DNA of 64,000 nucleotides from Cryobacterium adonitolivorans (GTDB taxonomy: Bacteria > Actinomycetota > Actinomycetes > Actinomycetales > Microbacteriaceae). This document shows positions 1-8,687 of the stretch, piece after piece (position 1 is the stretch's first letter; each line of letters opens with the position of its first letter). Under the pieces are notes generated by a model. It did no database searches and was not told the origin of the DNA. It saw nothing but the letters and a program-made list of their open reading frames with translations. The DNA lies in the NCBI RefSeq assembly GCF_004402695.1, contig NZ_SOFL01000047.1, positions 1 through 64,000 on the forward strand, written 5' to 3'. The translations under genes were made by a program, and so were the position numbers.

Positions 1-101
1 ACGACCGCCCCCGAAAACGACTCGACGCAGCCACGCCCCGCGAAGCCCTGAACCAGCTACTCTCAGACCAACAAGACGGCAGTGTTGCATCGACCGGTTG
101 A
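1..101 (+). pseudogene. IS30-like transposase, C-terminal end only (cut by window edge)
   Basis: Reading the frame that begins at base 3, the last 32 codons end in TGA at 99-101. The peptide contains RPRKRLD, then TPREALNQLL and a tail SVASTG. This pattern (N/D-RPRKTL followed by TP.EALN.LL and a VATT-like tail) is what I know from the C terminus of IS30-family DDE transposases, just before the right inverted repeat. The rest of the gene lies outside the window, so intactness cannot be judged. The family call is from memory of the tail motif. An IS3-type integrase core is the main alternative. Confidence 0.55.
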
Positions 102-110
102 ATCCACCCG
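85..110 (+). repeat. Probable right end (inverted repeat) of the IS30-like element
   Basis: The stretch overlapping and following the transposase stop (TTGCATCGACCGGTTGAATC at its core) resembles the terminal inverted repeat of IS30-like elements, where the repeat overlaps the transposase 3' end. Native intergenic sequence, belonging to palindrome family A, resumes at about 112. The left end is not in the window, so the repeat pairing and target duplication cannot be checked. Confidence 0.4.
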
Positions 111-111
111 C

Positions 112-158
112 GGTGTGCCGGGCGCAATTGTCCGCATCGGGAACCGCTGTTCCAGCGG
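112..158. repeat. Family A palindrome, right half only (interrupted)
   Basis: Positions 112-144 match the right arm of the complete family A palindrome at 16329-16394 at 28 of 33 bases, including the core TGTCCGCA. The matching left arm is absent; the IS30-like end is there instead. A second small hairpin (CCGCTG-TTC-CAGCGG, 144-158) follows and could act as a weak terminator for gntK, which ends at 170. Confidence 0.6.
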
Positions 159-169
159 TGAGTTTCGGG

Positions 170-748
170 TCAGACGGCCGGGCGGGCGACCGAGGACTGG
201 CCGGGGTCGCGGGCGCCGAAGCTCGACGAACCGGGGCTCGGCGTGAGGCCCAGGCGGCGAACGATCTCGGCGGCCTCCTCGGCGGGCTTACGGCCCGCGT
301 CGATGGTGATCGCGTTCTCGTCGGACTCCGGCGGCTCGAGCGCGTCCACCTGTGAGTCGAGCAGCGAGGTGGGCATGTAGTGGTCGTGCCGGGTCGCCAG
401 GCGGCGCCCGATCAGGTCTTTCGACCCGGTCAGGTGCACGAAGATCACATTGTGCTCGCGCAGCACGTCGCGGTAGCGGCGCTTGAGCGCCGAACAGGTG
501 ATGATGCCGGGCACGCCCGCCATGGAGTGCTCGATGATCCACGAGGAGATCGTGTCGAGCCACGGCGCGCGGTCCTCATCGTTGAGAGGCTCGCCAGAGG
601 ACATCTTGTCGATGTTCTCCTGCGGGTGCAGGTCGTCGCCCTCTTCGAGGTCCCAGCCGAGCTGGCCGGCGAGGATGCCCGCCACGGTGGACTTGCCCGA
701 TCCAGAGATTCCCATGATCACGAGCACGGGCCGCTGATTCTCGAACAT
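170..748 (-). CDS. gntK: Gluconokinase
   Basis: A 192-residue P-loop kinase that phosphorylates D-gluconate to 6-phosphogluconate with ATP in the cytoplasm. The Walker A loop GISGSGKST is at about residues 13-21. It is followed by EEGDDLHP (substrate binding), a GEPLNDEDRAPWL stretch and CSALKRRYRD, all typical of the GntK/IdnK family. Length fits the family (about 165-190), with a Ser/Gly-rich C-terminal extension. The start ATG lies 2 bp after the gntP stop, so the two are co-transcribed and probably translationally coupled. A larger open frame runs upstream through gntP on the same strand but is only a shadow. Confidence 0.95.
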   Translation of the reverse strand: MFENQRPVLVIMGISGSGKSTVAGILAGQLGWDLEEGDDLHPQENIDKMSSGEPLNDEDRAPWLDTISSWIIEHSMAGVPGIITCSALKRRYRDVLREHNVIFVHLTGSKDLIGRRLATRHDHYMPTSLLDSQVDALEPPESDENAITIDAGRKPAEEAAEIVRRLGLTPSPGSSSFGARDPGQSSVARPAV

Positions 749-750
749 GG

Positions 751-2145
751 CTAGATCACGATGTTCAGGAGGAGGACGCCGGCCAGTCCGGTGACGGAGA
801 TGAGGCACTCCATGACCGTCCAGGTCTTCAGGGTCTGCGGAACGCTGGTGCCGAGGTACTCCTTGACCAGCCAGAAGCCCGCGTCGTTCACGTGCGAGAG
901 GAACAGCGAACCGGCGCCGATGGCGAGCACCATGAGCGACACATCCGTGGAACTCAGGCTCGCGGCGACCGGGGCGAGGATGCCGGCGGCCGTGACCGTG
1001 GCGACGGTGGCCGAACCGGTGGCGACGCGAACCAGCGCGGCGACGACCCAGGCCAACAGCAGCACGGAGACGCTCGAGCCGTTGACCGCGTCGGCGATGA
1101 CGGTGCCGATGCCGGTGTCGATGAGCACCTGCTTGAAGCCACCGCCTGCGCCGACGATGAGCAGGATGCCGGCGATCGGGGGAAGCGAGTCGGCGAGCGA
1201 CTTCGAGACCGCAGCGCGGTCCATGCCGCCGCCGCGACCGAACACGATCATGGCGTAGATCACGGCGATGCCCAGCGCGATCATCGGGGTGCCGAGGAAG
1301 TCCAGGGTGGCGTTGAGCGGGTCGGTCGAGCCGGGGTTGATCGCGTCGGCGATCGACCTGGCGAGCATCAGCACGACCGGCAGCAGGATTCCTGAGACCG
1401 TGGCGATGAAGCTCGGGCGCTTGATGTTCTCTTCGAGACCCTGGTCGGCGGCGGTGATGAACATCTCGGGAACGGGCACCTTGACCCAGCGGGCAGCGAA
1501 CTTGCTGAACAGCGGGCCGGAAATGATCACCGTGGGGATGGCGATGAGCACGCCGATGGCCAGGGTGAGGCCGAGGTTGGCGTTCAGGGTGGTGACGGCC
1601 ACGAGCGGGCCGGGGTGCGGCGGCACCAGGCCGTGCATGACCGACAGGCCGGCGAGGGCCGGGATGGCGATACGAATGAGCGACTGCCCGCTGCGACGGG
1701 CGACCAGGATGATGACGGGGATGAGCAGGACCAGGCCGACCTCGAAGAACATCGGCAGGCCGATGAGGCCACCGATCAGGGCCATGGTCCACGGCAGGGT
1801 GCGCACGCTCGAACGGCTCACCAGCGCGTCGACGATGCGGTCGGCTCCGCCGGAATCGGCCAGCAGCTTGCCGAACATGGCCCCGAAGCCCACGAGCACA
1901 CCCACGCCGGCCATCGTGGATCCGAAGCCCGCACCGAAGCTGGTGACGGCGGCGTTGGGGGCCATGCCGGCGCCCACGCCCACGCCGACGGCGCCGATGG
2001 AGAGGGCCAGGAACGGGTGCACCTTGAGCCACGTGATCAGCACGATGATCACGGCGACGCCGATGGTCGCCGCGAGGATGAGTTGCAGGGTACTGCCGGC
2101 GGGAACCACTGGTTCCACCGCCTGAATCGCGCGGGTCACATTCAT
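751..2145 (-). CDS. gntP: Gluconate:H+ symporter (GntP family)
   Basis: A 464-residue, very hydrophobic permease with about 12-14 membrane segments. It imports gluconate across the cytoplasmic membrane for the adjacent kinase. Family-typical stretches include PPHPGPL near residue 180 and SHVNDAGFW near 400. Length matches GntP/GntT (about 440-450). It is first in the minus-strand gntP-gntK operon and diverges from a FadR-type regulator. The 250-bp divergent region carries three tandem operator-like palindromes. The substrate is inferred from the gntK partner; fructuronate or related aldonates are possible. Confidence 0.93.
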   Translation of the reverse strand: MNVTRAIQAVEPVVPAGSTLQLILAATIGVAVIIVLITWLKVHPFLALSIGAVGVGVGAGMAPNAAVTSFGAGFGSTMAGVGVLVGFGAMFGKLLADSGGADRIVDALVSRSSVRTLPWTMALIGGLIGLPMFFEVGLVLLIPVIILVARRSGQSLIRIAIPALAGLSVMHGLVPPHPGPLVAVTTLNANLGLTLAIGVLIAIPTVIISGPLFSKFAARWVKVPVPEMFITAADQGLEENIKRPSFIATVSGILLPVVLMLARSIADAINPGSTDPLNATLDFLGTPMIALGIAVIYAMIVFGRGGGMDRAAVSKSLADSLPPIAGILLIVGAGGGFKQVLIDTGIGTVIADAVNGSSVSVLLLAWVVAALVRVATGSATVATVTAAGILAPVAASLSSTDVSLMVLAIGAGSLFLSHVNDAGFWLVKEYLGTSVPQTLKTWTVMECLISVTGLAGVLLLNIVI

Positions 2146-2253
2146 CTCGAGAATCCGTTCCGAGGCCGCGTCCCTGCGACCCCTTCGTCATGTGGTGAAC
2201 ACGTAAGTCGCCCTCTCGCCGCGGGATGCGGCATAGTGAAGGAGGAAGTACGT

Positions 2254-2280
2254 AATCTGATTAATCTGATTAATCGGATT
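2254..2280. promoter_or_regulatory. Three tandem AATCNGATT palindromes, candidate GntR operator
   Basis: Three directly abutting 9-bp palindromes, AATCTGATT, AATCTGATT and AATCGGATT, occupy 2254-2262, 2263-2271 and 2272-2280. They lie in the AT-rich centre of the divergent gntP/gntR region. One turn of DNA per unit would place three dimers on one helix face. Binding by the neighbouring FadR-type regulator is inference. Confidence 0.6.
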
Positions 2281-2392
2281 TATGAAGTGTTACACAACGA
2301 CGGCGATGTGGTCAACAGCGCCGGAGTACAGATTGCGAAGTCGCAGGCTGGGACGGATCGGTGCGACGGGGTCGCACCGGGAGAGTGAGGGT

Positions 2393-3139
2393 GTGACAGT
2401 GACTGAAGTGGGCGACGAAACCTGGCGGGACCGGGGATTGCACGCGCGAGTGGTGAATGCGCTCGGCCAGGAGATCGTCGACGGCACCTACGCGCCCGGC
2501 GACATCCTCAATCTGGACAGACTGAGCGAACGGTTCACCGTGTCGCGCTCGGTGCTGCGCGAGGCACTCCGGGTGCTGCAGTCGCTGGGCATGGTCGAAC
2601 CCCGGCAGCGCGTGGGCACTCAGGTGCTGCCCCGGCAGCTGTGGGACCTCTTCAGCCCGCAGATCATTCAGTGGCGCGGCCAGGGAGACTACTTCGCCCA
2701 GATGCGCGAAATACTCGAGCTGCGCCTGGGCATCGAACCCGTGGCCGCGCGGCTCAGCGCGCGCCTGATGACGACAGAGGAGCGGGAGGCCGTCGCCCGG
2801 GCCGCCGCCGTCATGATCCAGGCCGACCAGGCACGGGACGGCCGGCGGTACCTCGAGGCCGACGTCGACTTCCACACCCTGATCCTGCAGGGCTCGGGCA
2901 ACGCGGTGATGGGCCACTTCGCGAGCACCGTGGCGGCGTTGCTGCGCACCCGCGAGCAGGAGAAGCGCTTCACGATCACCGAGTACACGCCGCCATCCGC
3001 CCATCGGCACAACGATCTGGCCGCGGCCATTGTCGCGGGCGACGAGGATGCCGCCTACTCCTGCGCGTATGCCACCCTCGAGGCCACCCTCAATGAGTTC
3101 GTGCAGGAGTCGGCCGGCTCCCACACCACCGCGGGCTAG
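2393..3139 (+). CDS. FadR/GntR-family transcriptional regulator (probable gluconate regulator)
   Basis: A 248-residue regulator with an N-terminal winged helix-turn-helix (about residues 15-80; LSERFTVSRSVLREALRVLQ) and a C-terminal all-helical FCD ligand domain with the D...H...H metal-site style residues of FadR proteins (VDFHTLIL, HRHNDL). The frame is open from 2282, but GTG 2393 is preferred: a purine-rich GAGTGAGG lies just upstream and the earlier part is not HTH-like. GTG 2399 is also possible. It is transcribed away from gntP-gntK and most likely represses them until gluconate or a derivative binds. Confidence 0.88.
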   Translation: MTVTEVGDETWRDRGLHARVVNALGQEIVDGTYAPGDILNLDRLSERFTVSRSVLREALRVLQSLGMVEPRQRVGTQVLPRQLWDLFSPQIIQWRGQGDYFAQMREILELRLGIEPVAARLSARLMTTEEREAVARAAAVMIQADQARDGRRYLEADVDFHTLILQGSGNAVMGHFASTVAALLRTREQEKRFTITEYTPPSAHRHNDLAAAIVAGDEDAAYSCAYATLEATLNEFVQESAGSHTTAG

Positions 3140-3161
3140 TTCTTCAGAGCGACCCGGTGGG

Positions 3162-4220
3162 CTACTGCAGACCGTCGACCGAGACCAGGCCGTCGTGGCG
3201 GCGGCCGTCGAAGATGATCGTGGGGATCTTCACGGTGGCGATCTTCTCCTCCACGAGGGTCTTATTGGTGGCGATGATGTCGGCGACGGTGTCGGAGCCG
3301 GCCTCGGTCACGATCACGTCGATCTGGTCGGCGGACAGGCCGAACTCCTCGAGCCAATCGACCAGGGTCGCGGTGGCCTCGTCGGCGTCCATCGAGTTGA
3401 TGGTTTCCTGCCACGGCAGGCCGGTTTCGGCCTTCTCCGTGAAGATGCGCTCGAGCACCTGCCAGTCGACGGGGGTCTCGGCGCCGCCCTGCGGATGCAG
3501 CCGCAGGGCCTCGAGGTACTGGGTCACCAGCAGCGAGTTGGGGAACTTGTAGCCCTCGGTGCCCGCGATCGGGTACGCGATGTAGGTGAGGTTGTGGGTC
3601 TGTTCGAAGCCCGACTCCTCGATGTTCTGGAACAACGCCTTGCAGAAGGTACAGCCGGGGTCGATGACCTCGACGGCGATGGGGTTCGCGGCGTCTTCGG
3701 TGAGGTAGCTGGCGTTGGCGGGCAGGTAGTCCTCGGCGGTCCAGGTCTGCAGGCGGGCCGGGATGGCCGCGAAGGTCTCGCCGAGGCTGCCGAATTCGTT
3801 GCCGAACGCACCGAGCACGTCGAACTCGCCCAGTGATTCCATGAAACCCGGCGTCTCATCCGGGATCGAGCAGGCCTCCGCGCCCAGGGTGCAGGATGCC
3901 GAGTCCTGCTTGTTGCAGGTGCCGTAGACGTAGAGGTTGACGGCGCTCTTGACCACGGTGTAGCCCGACCAGATGGTGGTGAGGATGACGAGAACGGCGA
4001 GGATCTCGAGGGCGATGCTGGCCGGACGCACCAGGCCGGGCCGGCGCACGGCGATCGGGGCGAGCAGGTGGTCCTTGATGTCCTGCTTGAAGGTCGTGTC
4101 GCAGGGCCGGAAGGTGACCCGGCGCCAGGTGCAGTTCCAGGCCTTGCCAACGTAGCGCCGGTACCTCGCCGAGAAGGCGGCCATGATGACCAGGACGATG
4201 AATGCTGCGATACAGAACAC
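3162..4220 (-). CDS. Membrane-anchored thioredoxin-fold protein (CTFC motif)
   Basis: A 352-residue protein with a hydrophobic N-terminal helix (about 3-16), a Cys/Arg-rich cytoplasmic stretch (residues 20-60), a second membrane helix (about 66-90), and an exported region holding GTCNKQ, SCTLG and EACS cysteines. A thioredoxin/DsbA-like domain then carries DPGCTFC (Cys190-Cys193) and a late KIPT segment that may be the cis-proline. The start is GTG placed directly after the TAA of the upstream aminotransferase gene (no gap), indicating translational coupling. It probably handles thiols, disulfides or sulfur at the membrane for the coupled desulfurase-like enzyme. No characterised family name is recognised. 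Confidence 0.75.
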   Translation of the reverse strand: MFCIAAFIVLVIMAAFSARYRRYVGKAWNCTWRRVTFRPCDTTFKQDIKDHLLAPIAVRRPGLVRPASIALEILAVLVILTTIWSGYTVVKSAVNLYVYGTCNKQDSASCTLGAEACSIPDETPGFMESLGEFDVLGAFGNEFGSLGETFAAIPARLQTWTAEDYLPANASYLTEDAANPIAVEVIDPGCTFCKALFQNIEESGFEQTHNLTYIAYPIAGTEGYKFPNSLLVTQYLEALRLHPQGGAETPVDWQVLERIFTEKAETGLPWQETINSMDADEATATLVDWLEEFGLSADQIDVIVTEAGSDTVADIIATNKTLVEEKIATVKIPTIIFDGRRHDGLVSVDGLQ

Positions 4221-5450
4221 TTAGGAGAGGCCCTTCATCAGCCGTGCGACGGCCTGCGTGGCCGAGTCGATGTCCGACTCGGTCGAGTGCAGGCCGAGGG
4301 AGAAGCGCAGCAGCGGGGGAAGCCCGAGCTGTTCCTTGAGGTAGTGGTGGGCGCAGAAGTAGCCGCTGCGCGCCATGATCTTCGAGTGCGAGAGAAACAC
4401 CGCGAGCCGGTGCGAGTCCTGCGCTGGCGCGTAGACGCTGATCACCGGGCTGGGCTCGGTGGCCAAAACGGTGAGCCCGGGGATCTCGGCGAGGCCGGCA
4501 TGGAGCCGGGTGGACAGCCCACTGATGTGCTCGGCGGGCGCCAGCCCACCGGGGCGGATGCCGCCGAGCCACTCGATTGCCCGGCCGAGCGCGATAATCT
4601 CGCCCCAGGCCTGCAGGCCCGGTTCGAGTAGCGCCCCCGGGTCACCCTGAACGAGGTCGAAGTCGTTCTCGCGCACATCCTGCACCATGCCGCCGCCCAC
4701 AAAGCCGAGCTCGAGGGAGGTGAGCAGCTCGTGCCGCGCCACGACGACGCCGAGGCTGGCGGCGTACATCTTGTGGCCGGAGAAGCAGACCGCATCCGCC
4801 TCGGTCTTCTGCAGCAGCGCCCGGCTGTGGCCCATGGCCTGGGCGGCGTCGACGATCACGATGCCGCCGCGGGCGTGGGTGTCGCGCACGAGCTCGGCGA
4901 GGTTGGTGAGCTGGCGGCCGTCGACGTTGGAGGTGGCGTTGACGACGACGACGGCCTTCTCCAGCCGCGCGGGTTCGTAGAGCAGGGCGCCGTCGGCGGC
5001 GCGGCCCAGCACCAGGCGTTCGACGCCCAGCCGGCGGGCGGCGGTGATGGTGGGCAGGAACACCGAGTTGTGCTCGATGTGGCTGGTGACGACCCTGTCG
5101 AAGCGGCCCAGCGGCAGCTGCTGCAGGAGCAGGTTGAGGCCGTAGGTGGTGTTGAGGGTGAACGACACGGCGTGGCTCTTGGACGAGAGCCCCAGCAGGC
5201 CGAGCACGGCCTGGCGGGTGTCGGCCACGGCGGCATCAACCTTCAGGCCCCAGGCGTACTTCACCCGGCCGCCGCAGGCGTTGTAGGTCGTGTAGTAGTC
5301 GGTGAGGGCGTCGATCACGGGCTGCGGGCGCAGGCTCTGGCAGGCGGCGTCGAGGTAGATCTCGCCGGGTTGCAGGTAGCCGAAATCAGCCGACCGGCCC
5401 GTGTCGAGCGGCTCTGCGGCGGGCCTGCGGAACAGCGTGCTGCGCTTCAT
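4221..5450 (-). CDS. Class-V PLP aminotransferase, cysteine-desulfurase-like
   Basis: About 409 residues. The PLP lysine is in CFSGHKMY (about K227) and the preceding VIVDAAQ supplies the ring-stacking Asp/Gln. A cysteine sits in ARSGYFCAHHY (about C366), at the place of the sulfur-accepting cysteine of SufS-type desulfurases (R.GHHCA). ATG 5450 is preferred over TTG 5459 because GGAG lies about 9 bp upstream. It is the first gene of a two-gene unit with the membrane thioredoxin-fold protein, so sulfur transfer to a membrane or exported acceptor is plausible. No SufBCDU or IscU neighbour is present, so Fe-S assembly is not indicated. Selenocysteine lyase or kynureninase-type chemistry is an alternative. 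Confidence 0.85.
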   Translation of the reverse strand: MKRSTLFRRPAAEPLDTGRSADFGYLQPGEIYLDAACQSLRPQPVIDALTDYYTTYNACGGRVKYAWGLKVDAAVADTRQAVLGLLGLSSKSHAVSFTLNTTYGLNLLLQQLPLGRFDRVVTSHIEHNSVFLPTITAARRLGVERLVLGRAADGALLYEPARLEKAVVVVNATSNVDGRQLTNLAELVRDTHARGGIVIVDAAQAMGHSRALLQKTEADAVCFSGHKMYAASLGVVVARHELLTSLELGFVGGGMVQDVRENDFDLVQGDPGALLEPGLQAWGEIIALGRAIEWLGGIRPGGLAPAEHISGLSTRLHAGLAEIPGLTVLATEPSPVISVYAPAQDSHRLAVFLSHSKIMARSGYFCAHHYLKEQLGLPPLLRFSLGLHSTESDIDSATQAVARLMKGLS

Positions 5451-5498
5451 GTATCTCAACTCCAGGCTCAGCTTAGATTCGGCGCCGTTCCCGGAGTG

Positions 5499-5512
5499 GG
5501 GTCCTAGGTCCC
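5499..5512 (-). promoter_or_regulatory. Weak DosR/DevR-like box upstream of the desulfurase-like operon
   Basis: On the minus strand the sequence is GGGACCTAGGACCC, which matches GGGAC-N4-GNCCC. It lies about 50 bp upstream of the ATG at 5450. It is less convincing than the boxes at 10214 and 10601. Confidence 0.3.
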
Positions 5513-5534
5513 GTTTGACCGGGAGATGCGACCT

Positions 5535-8147
5535 TTACACAGCTAGCTCCAAGCGTTGGGCGAGATACGGCGCCGTGCGGCTGTAAGGATGCGCCGCGAC
5601 CATAGCCGGGGTGCCCTCCGCCACGATGCGCCCGCCCGCGCTGCCGCCGGCCGGGCCCAGGTCGATGACCCAGTCTGCCGCGGCCACCACGCCCATGTCG
5701 TGCTCCACCACGACCACGGTGTTGCCCGCGTCGACGAGCCGGCCCAGCTGCGTCATCAGCAGCTCCACGTCGGCCGGGTGCAACCCTGTGGTGGGCTCGT
5801 CGAGCAGATAGAGGGTGTGGCCGCGGCGGGCGCGCTGCAGCTCGGTGGCGAGCTTGATGCGCTGCGCCTCGCCGCCGGAGAGCTCGGTGGCCGGCTGGCC
5901 CAGGCGCAGGTACCCCAGGCCCACCTCGCGCAGGGTCTCCAGGCTCCGGGAGGCGCTGGGCACGTCGGCCAGGAACTCGGCGGCCGCGTCGACGGTGAGG
6001 CCGAGCACGTCGGCCACGGACTTGCCGTTGTAGAGCACCGCGAGGGTCTCGGCGTTGTAGCGGGAGCCGCCGCAGGCTGGGCAGGGTGCGTAACTGCCGG
6101 GTAGGAAGAGCAGCTCCACGGCCACGAACCCCTCGCCCTGGCAGGTGTCGCAGCGCCCGCCGGCCACGTTGAAGGAGAATCGGCCGGCGCCGAAGCCGGC
6201 CTTCTGGGCCGCAGCCGTCGCCGCGTAGGTGGAGCGCACGGCGTCGAACAGGCCCGTGTAGGTGGCCAGATTGGAGCGCGGGGTGCGGCCGATGGGTTTC
6301 TGGTCGACGCGCACCAGGCGGTCGATGACGCCGGCACCGGTCACCGCGTCGACGACGGTGGTGGCCCGGTCGGCGCCGGCCTCGTCCTCATCGGCGTCCT
6401 GTGCGGACTGCTGGTCGGCCGCTCCGTTTCCGGCGGTACTGCCGGCGGGAGCGGCGTCGACCGGGCCCTGGCGCAGTTCCCGGCCCACGGCATCCGCCAG
6501 CACCCGGCTCACCAGGGTGGACTTGCCCGACCCCGAGACGCCGGTGACGGCGGTGAGCACGCCGAGCGGCACCTGAACGTCGAGGTCGACCAGGTTGTGC
6601 CTGTTGACGCCGGTCAGACCCAGCCACGCGGCCGGCTCACGCAGCGCGGGCGCCACCGAGGCGCCGGATGCCGGGTACAGGTATCCGCGTGTGACGGAGG
6701 CGGCGACCTCGCCCAGCCCCGATACCGGGCCGCTGTAGAGCACCTCGCCGCCGCCGTCGCCCGCGCGCGGGCCCACGTCGACGAGCCAGTCGGCGCGGCG
6801 CACGACGTCCATGTTGTGTTCGACCACGAAGACCGAGTTGCCGGATGCCTTGAGTTGTTCGAGCACCACCAGCAGTGGTTCCGCGTCGGCCGGGTGCAGT
6901 CCCGCTGAGGGTTCGTCGAGCACGTAGATCACGCCGAACAGGCCGCTTCGCAGCTGGGTGGCGATGCGCAGGCGCTGCATCTCGCCGGGTGAGAGGGTGG
7001 GGGTGGCCCGGCTCAGGCTGAGGTAGCCCAGCCCCAGGTCGATGAGCACCTCGAGGCGTCGCACCAGGTCGCCGGCCAGGGTGACGGCCACCTCGGTGAC
7101 CTCGCCGGACTGGGCGGCGCGGTGCGAGCCGGTGGCGCCGGTGAGCTCGGCGGTGGGCCGCAGCACGTCGGCGAGGTCGCTGAGCGGCAGGGCGTTGAGT
7201 TCGTTGATCGGTCGGCCGGCGAAGCGCACGGTGAGGGCCTCGGCGCGCAGGCCGCTGCCGCCGCAGAGCCGGCACGGGCCGGTCTCGACGAACGCGAGCA
7301 CGCGCTGACGCATCTGGGCGCTCGTGGAATCGGCCAGCGTGTGCAGCACATAGCTCCTGGCGCTCCAGAACCGGCCCTTGTACGGTTTGGCCACCCGGTC
7401 GCGCAGCGGGGTGACTTCCACGACGGGCTGCTCCTCCGTATAGAGGAGCCAATCGCGCGACTCACGGCTGAGCTGTGCCCACGGCACATCGATGTCGTGG
7501 CCGAGCACCCCGGTGATGTCGCGCAAGTTCTTGCCCTGCCAGGCGCCGGGCCACGCCGCGATGGCGCCGTCGCGGATGCTCAGGCTCACGTCGGGCACCA
7601 GCAGCGGTTCGGTGACGGTGTGCGAGATGCCCAGGCCGTGGCATTCCGGGCAGGCGCCGGTGGCCGTGTTGGGGGAGAAGGCGTCGGAGTCCAGGCGCAG
7701 GTCCGACCCCGCGGGGTAGGTGCCGGCGCGGGAGTAGAGCATCCGCATCGAGTTGGAGAGTGTGGTGACGGTGCCCACGCTGGAGCGGGAACTGGGTGAC
7801 CCGCGGCGCTGCTGGAGGGCCACGGCCGGCGGCAGCCCGGTGATGAGGTCGACGTGCGGGGTGTGGCCCTGCTGGATGAGGCGGCGTGCGTAAGGCGCGA
7901 CGGACTCGAAGAAGCGGCGCTGGGCCTCGGCGAAGATGGTGCCGAAGGCCAGGGAGGACTTGCCAGAGCCGGAGACTCCGGTGAAGGCGACGATGGCGTC
8001 GCGGGGAATATCGACGTTCAGATCGCGGAGGTTGTTCTCCCTGGCGCCGCGCACGCGCACGAAGCCATCGGCGCCGGGGTGGGCGGCGAGGTCCGTGGGA
8101 AGGTCCGGAGAAGTCAGTGCCGAAGAAGTCAATGGGGAGTGAGGCAT
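5535..8147 (-). CDS. UvrA-like ABC ATPase (short UvrA paralogue)
   Basis: About 870 residues with two ABC modules. The first has Walker [10 protein letters not shown] and signature [12 protein letters not shown]; the second has GVSGSGKST and [12 protein letters not shown]. The UvrA zinc module is present (CDTCQGEG and [10 protein letters not shown]), with further CPECHG and CRLCGG pairs. It is shorter than canonical UvrA (about 950) and has an acidic, Gln/Ala/Asp-rich linker before the second half. It therefore resembles the UvrA2/drug-resistance-associated paralogues of actinobacteria rather than the housekeeping excinuclease subunit. No uvrB or uvrC is nearby. Start ATG 8147 is chosen; GTG 8177 is in frame but neither has a strong ribosome binding site. 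Confidence 0.85.
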   Translation of the reverse strand: MPHSPLTSSALTSPDLPTDLAAHPGADGFVRVRGARENNLRDLNVDIPRDAIVAFTGVSGSGKSSLAFGTIFAEAQRRFFESVAPYARRLIQQGHTPHVDLITGLPPAVALQQRRGSPSSRSSVGTVTTLSNSMRMLYSRAGTYPAGSDLRLDSDAFSPNTATGACPECHGLGISHTVTEPLLVPDVSLSIRDGAIAAWPGAWQGKNLRDITGVLGHDIDVPWAQLSRESRDWLLYTEEQPVVEVTPLRDRVAKPYKGRFWSARSYVLHTLADSTSAQMRQRVLAFVETGPCRLCGGSGLRAEALTVRFAGRPINELNALPLSDLADVLRPTAELTGATGSHRAAQSGEVTEVAVTLAGDLVRRLEVLIDLGLGYLSLSRATPTLSPGEMQRLRIATQLRSGLFGVIYVLDEPSAGLHPADAEPLLVVLEQLKASGNSVFVVEHNMDVVRRADWLVDVGPRAGDGGGEVLYSGPVSGLGEVAASVTRGYLYPASGASVAPALREPAAWLGLTGVNRHNLVDLDVQVPLGVLTAVTGVSGSGKSTLVSRVLADAVGRELRQGPVDAAPAGSTAGNGAADQQSAQDADEDEAGADRATTVVDAVTGAGVIDRLVRVDQKPIGRTPRSNLATYTGLFDAVRSTYAATAAAQKAGFGAGRFSFNVAGGRCDTCQGEGFVAVELLFLPGSYAPCPACGGSRYNAETLAVLYNGKSVADVLGLTVDAAAEFLADVPSASRSLETLREVGLGYLRLGQPATELSGGEAQRIKLATELQRARRGHTLYLLDEPTTGLHPADVELLMTQLGRLVDAGNTVVVVEHDMGVVAAADWVIDLGPAGGSAGGRIVAEGTPAMVAAHPYSRTAPYLAQRLELAV

Positions 8148-8230
8148 CCGATCGACTCTAGTTCGGACCCCTGACACTCGACCGTGCGCGGCACGCGTAT
8201 CGTGGAGAAGTTGATCCTCGAAAGGTCCTG

Positions 8231-8641
8231 ATGCGCCGCACTATGTTCAAGTCCAAGATCCACCGCGCCACCGTGACGCACTCCGCCCTGCACTACGTGG
8301 GGTCGCTGACCGTCGACCTCGACCTGCTCGCCGCCGCCGACCTGCTGCCCGGCGAACTGGTGAGCATAGTGAATGTCAACAACGGCGCCCGCTTCGAGAC
8401 CTACCTGATCGCCGGGGAGCGCGGCAGCGGTGTGATCGGCGTCAATGGCGCGGCAGCACGGATGGCGCACGAGGGCGACCTGGTCATCATCATCTCCTAC
8501 GCCCAGATGAGCACAAAGAAGGCCAGGGCCTACCTACCCACCGTCGTGCACGTGGATGCGCAGAACGCCATCATCGCCGTGGGAACCGACCCTGCCGCCG
8601 CCCACGGCGAGAACCTCGAGCGCCCGCCCCACGCCGTCTGA
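8231..8641 (+). CDS. panD: Aspartate 1-decarboxylase proenzyme
   Basis: A 136-residue protein matching PanD along its length: [12 protein letters not shown] at the start, HYVGSLT with the self-cleavage Gly24-Ser25 that yields the pyruvoyl group, then NNGARFETY and [15 protein letters not shown]. It makes beta-alanine from L-aspartate for pantothenate and CoA. It is divergent from the UvrA-like gene and stands alone here, without panB or panC. A second in-frame ATG at 8243 is possible, but R3 and T4 are conserved in PanD. Confidence 0.96.
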   Translation: MRRTMFKSKIHRATVTHSALHYVGSLTVDLDLLAAADLLPGELVSIVNVNNGARFETYLIAGERGSGVIGVNGAAARMAHEGDLVIIISYAQMSTKKARAYLPTVVHVDAQNAIIAVGTDPAAAHGENLERPPHAV

Positions 8642-8642
8642 G

Positions 8643-8675
8643 CCACCGCTGATCGGGTTGACCCACCGCTGATCG
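8643..8675. repeat. Short direct repeat CCACCGCTGATCG x2
   Basis: Two identical 13-bp copies (8643-8655 and 8663-8675) lie 20 bp apart between the convergent panD and SMR genes. They resemble decayed pieces of the CTGATCGAGCT-type intergenic repeats common in this family. No hairpin is evident. Confidence 0.5.
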
Positions 8676-8687
8676 AGCTCATGCTTG

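Noticed and set aside
170-2191. A 673-codon minus-strand frame covering gntP and gntK
   Set aside because: Only its last 192 codons are homologous to anything (gntK). The rest is an Arg/His/Gly-rich shadow of gntP.
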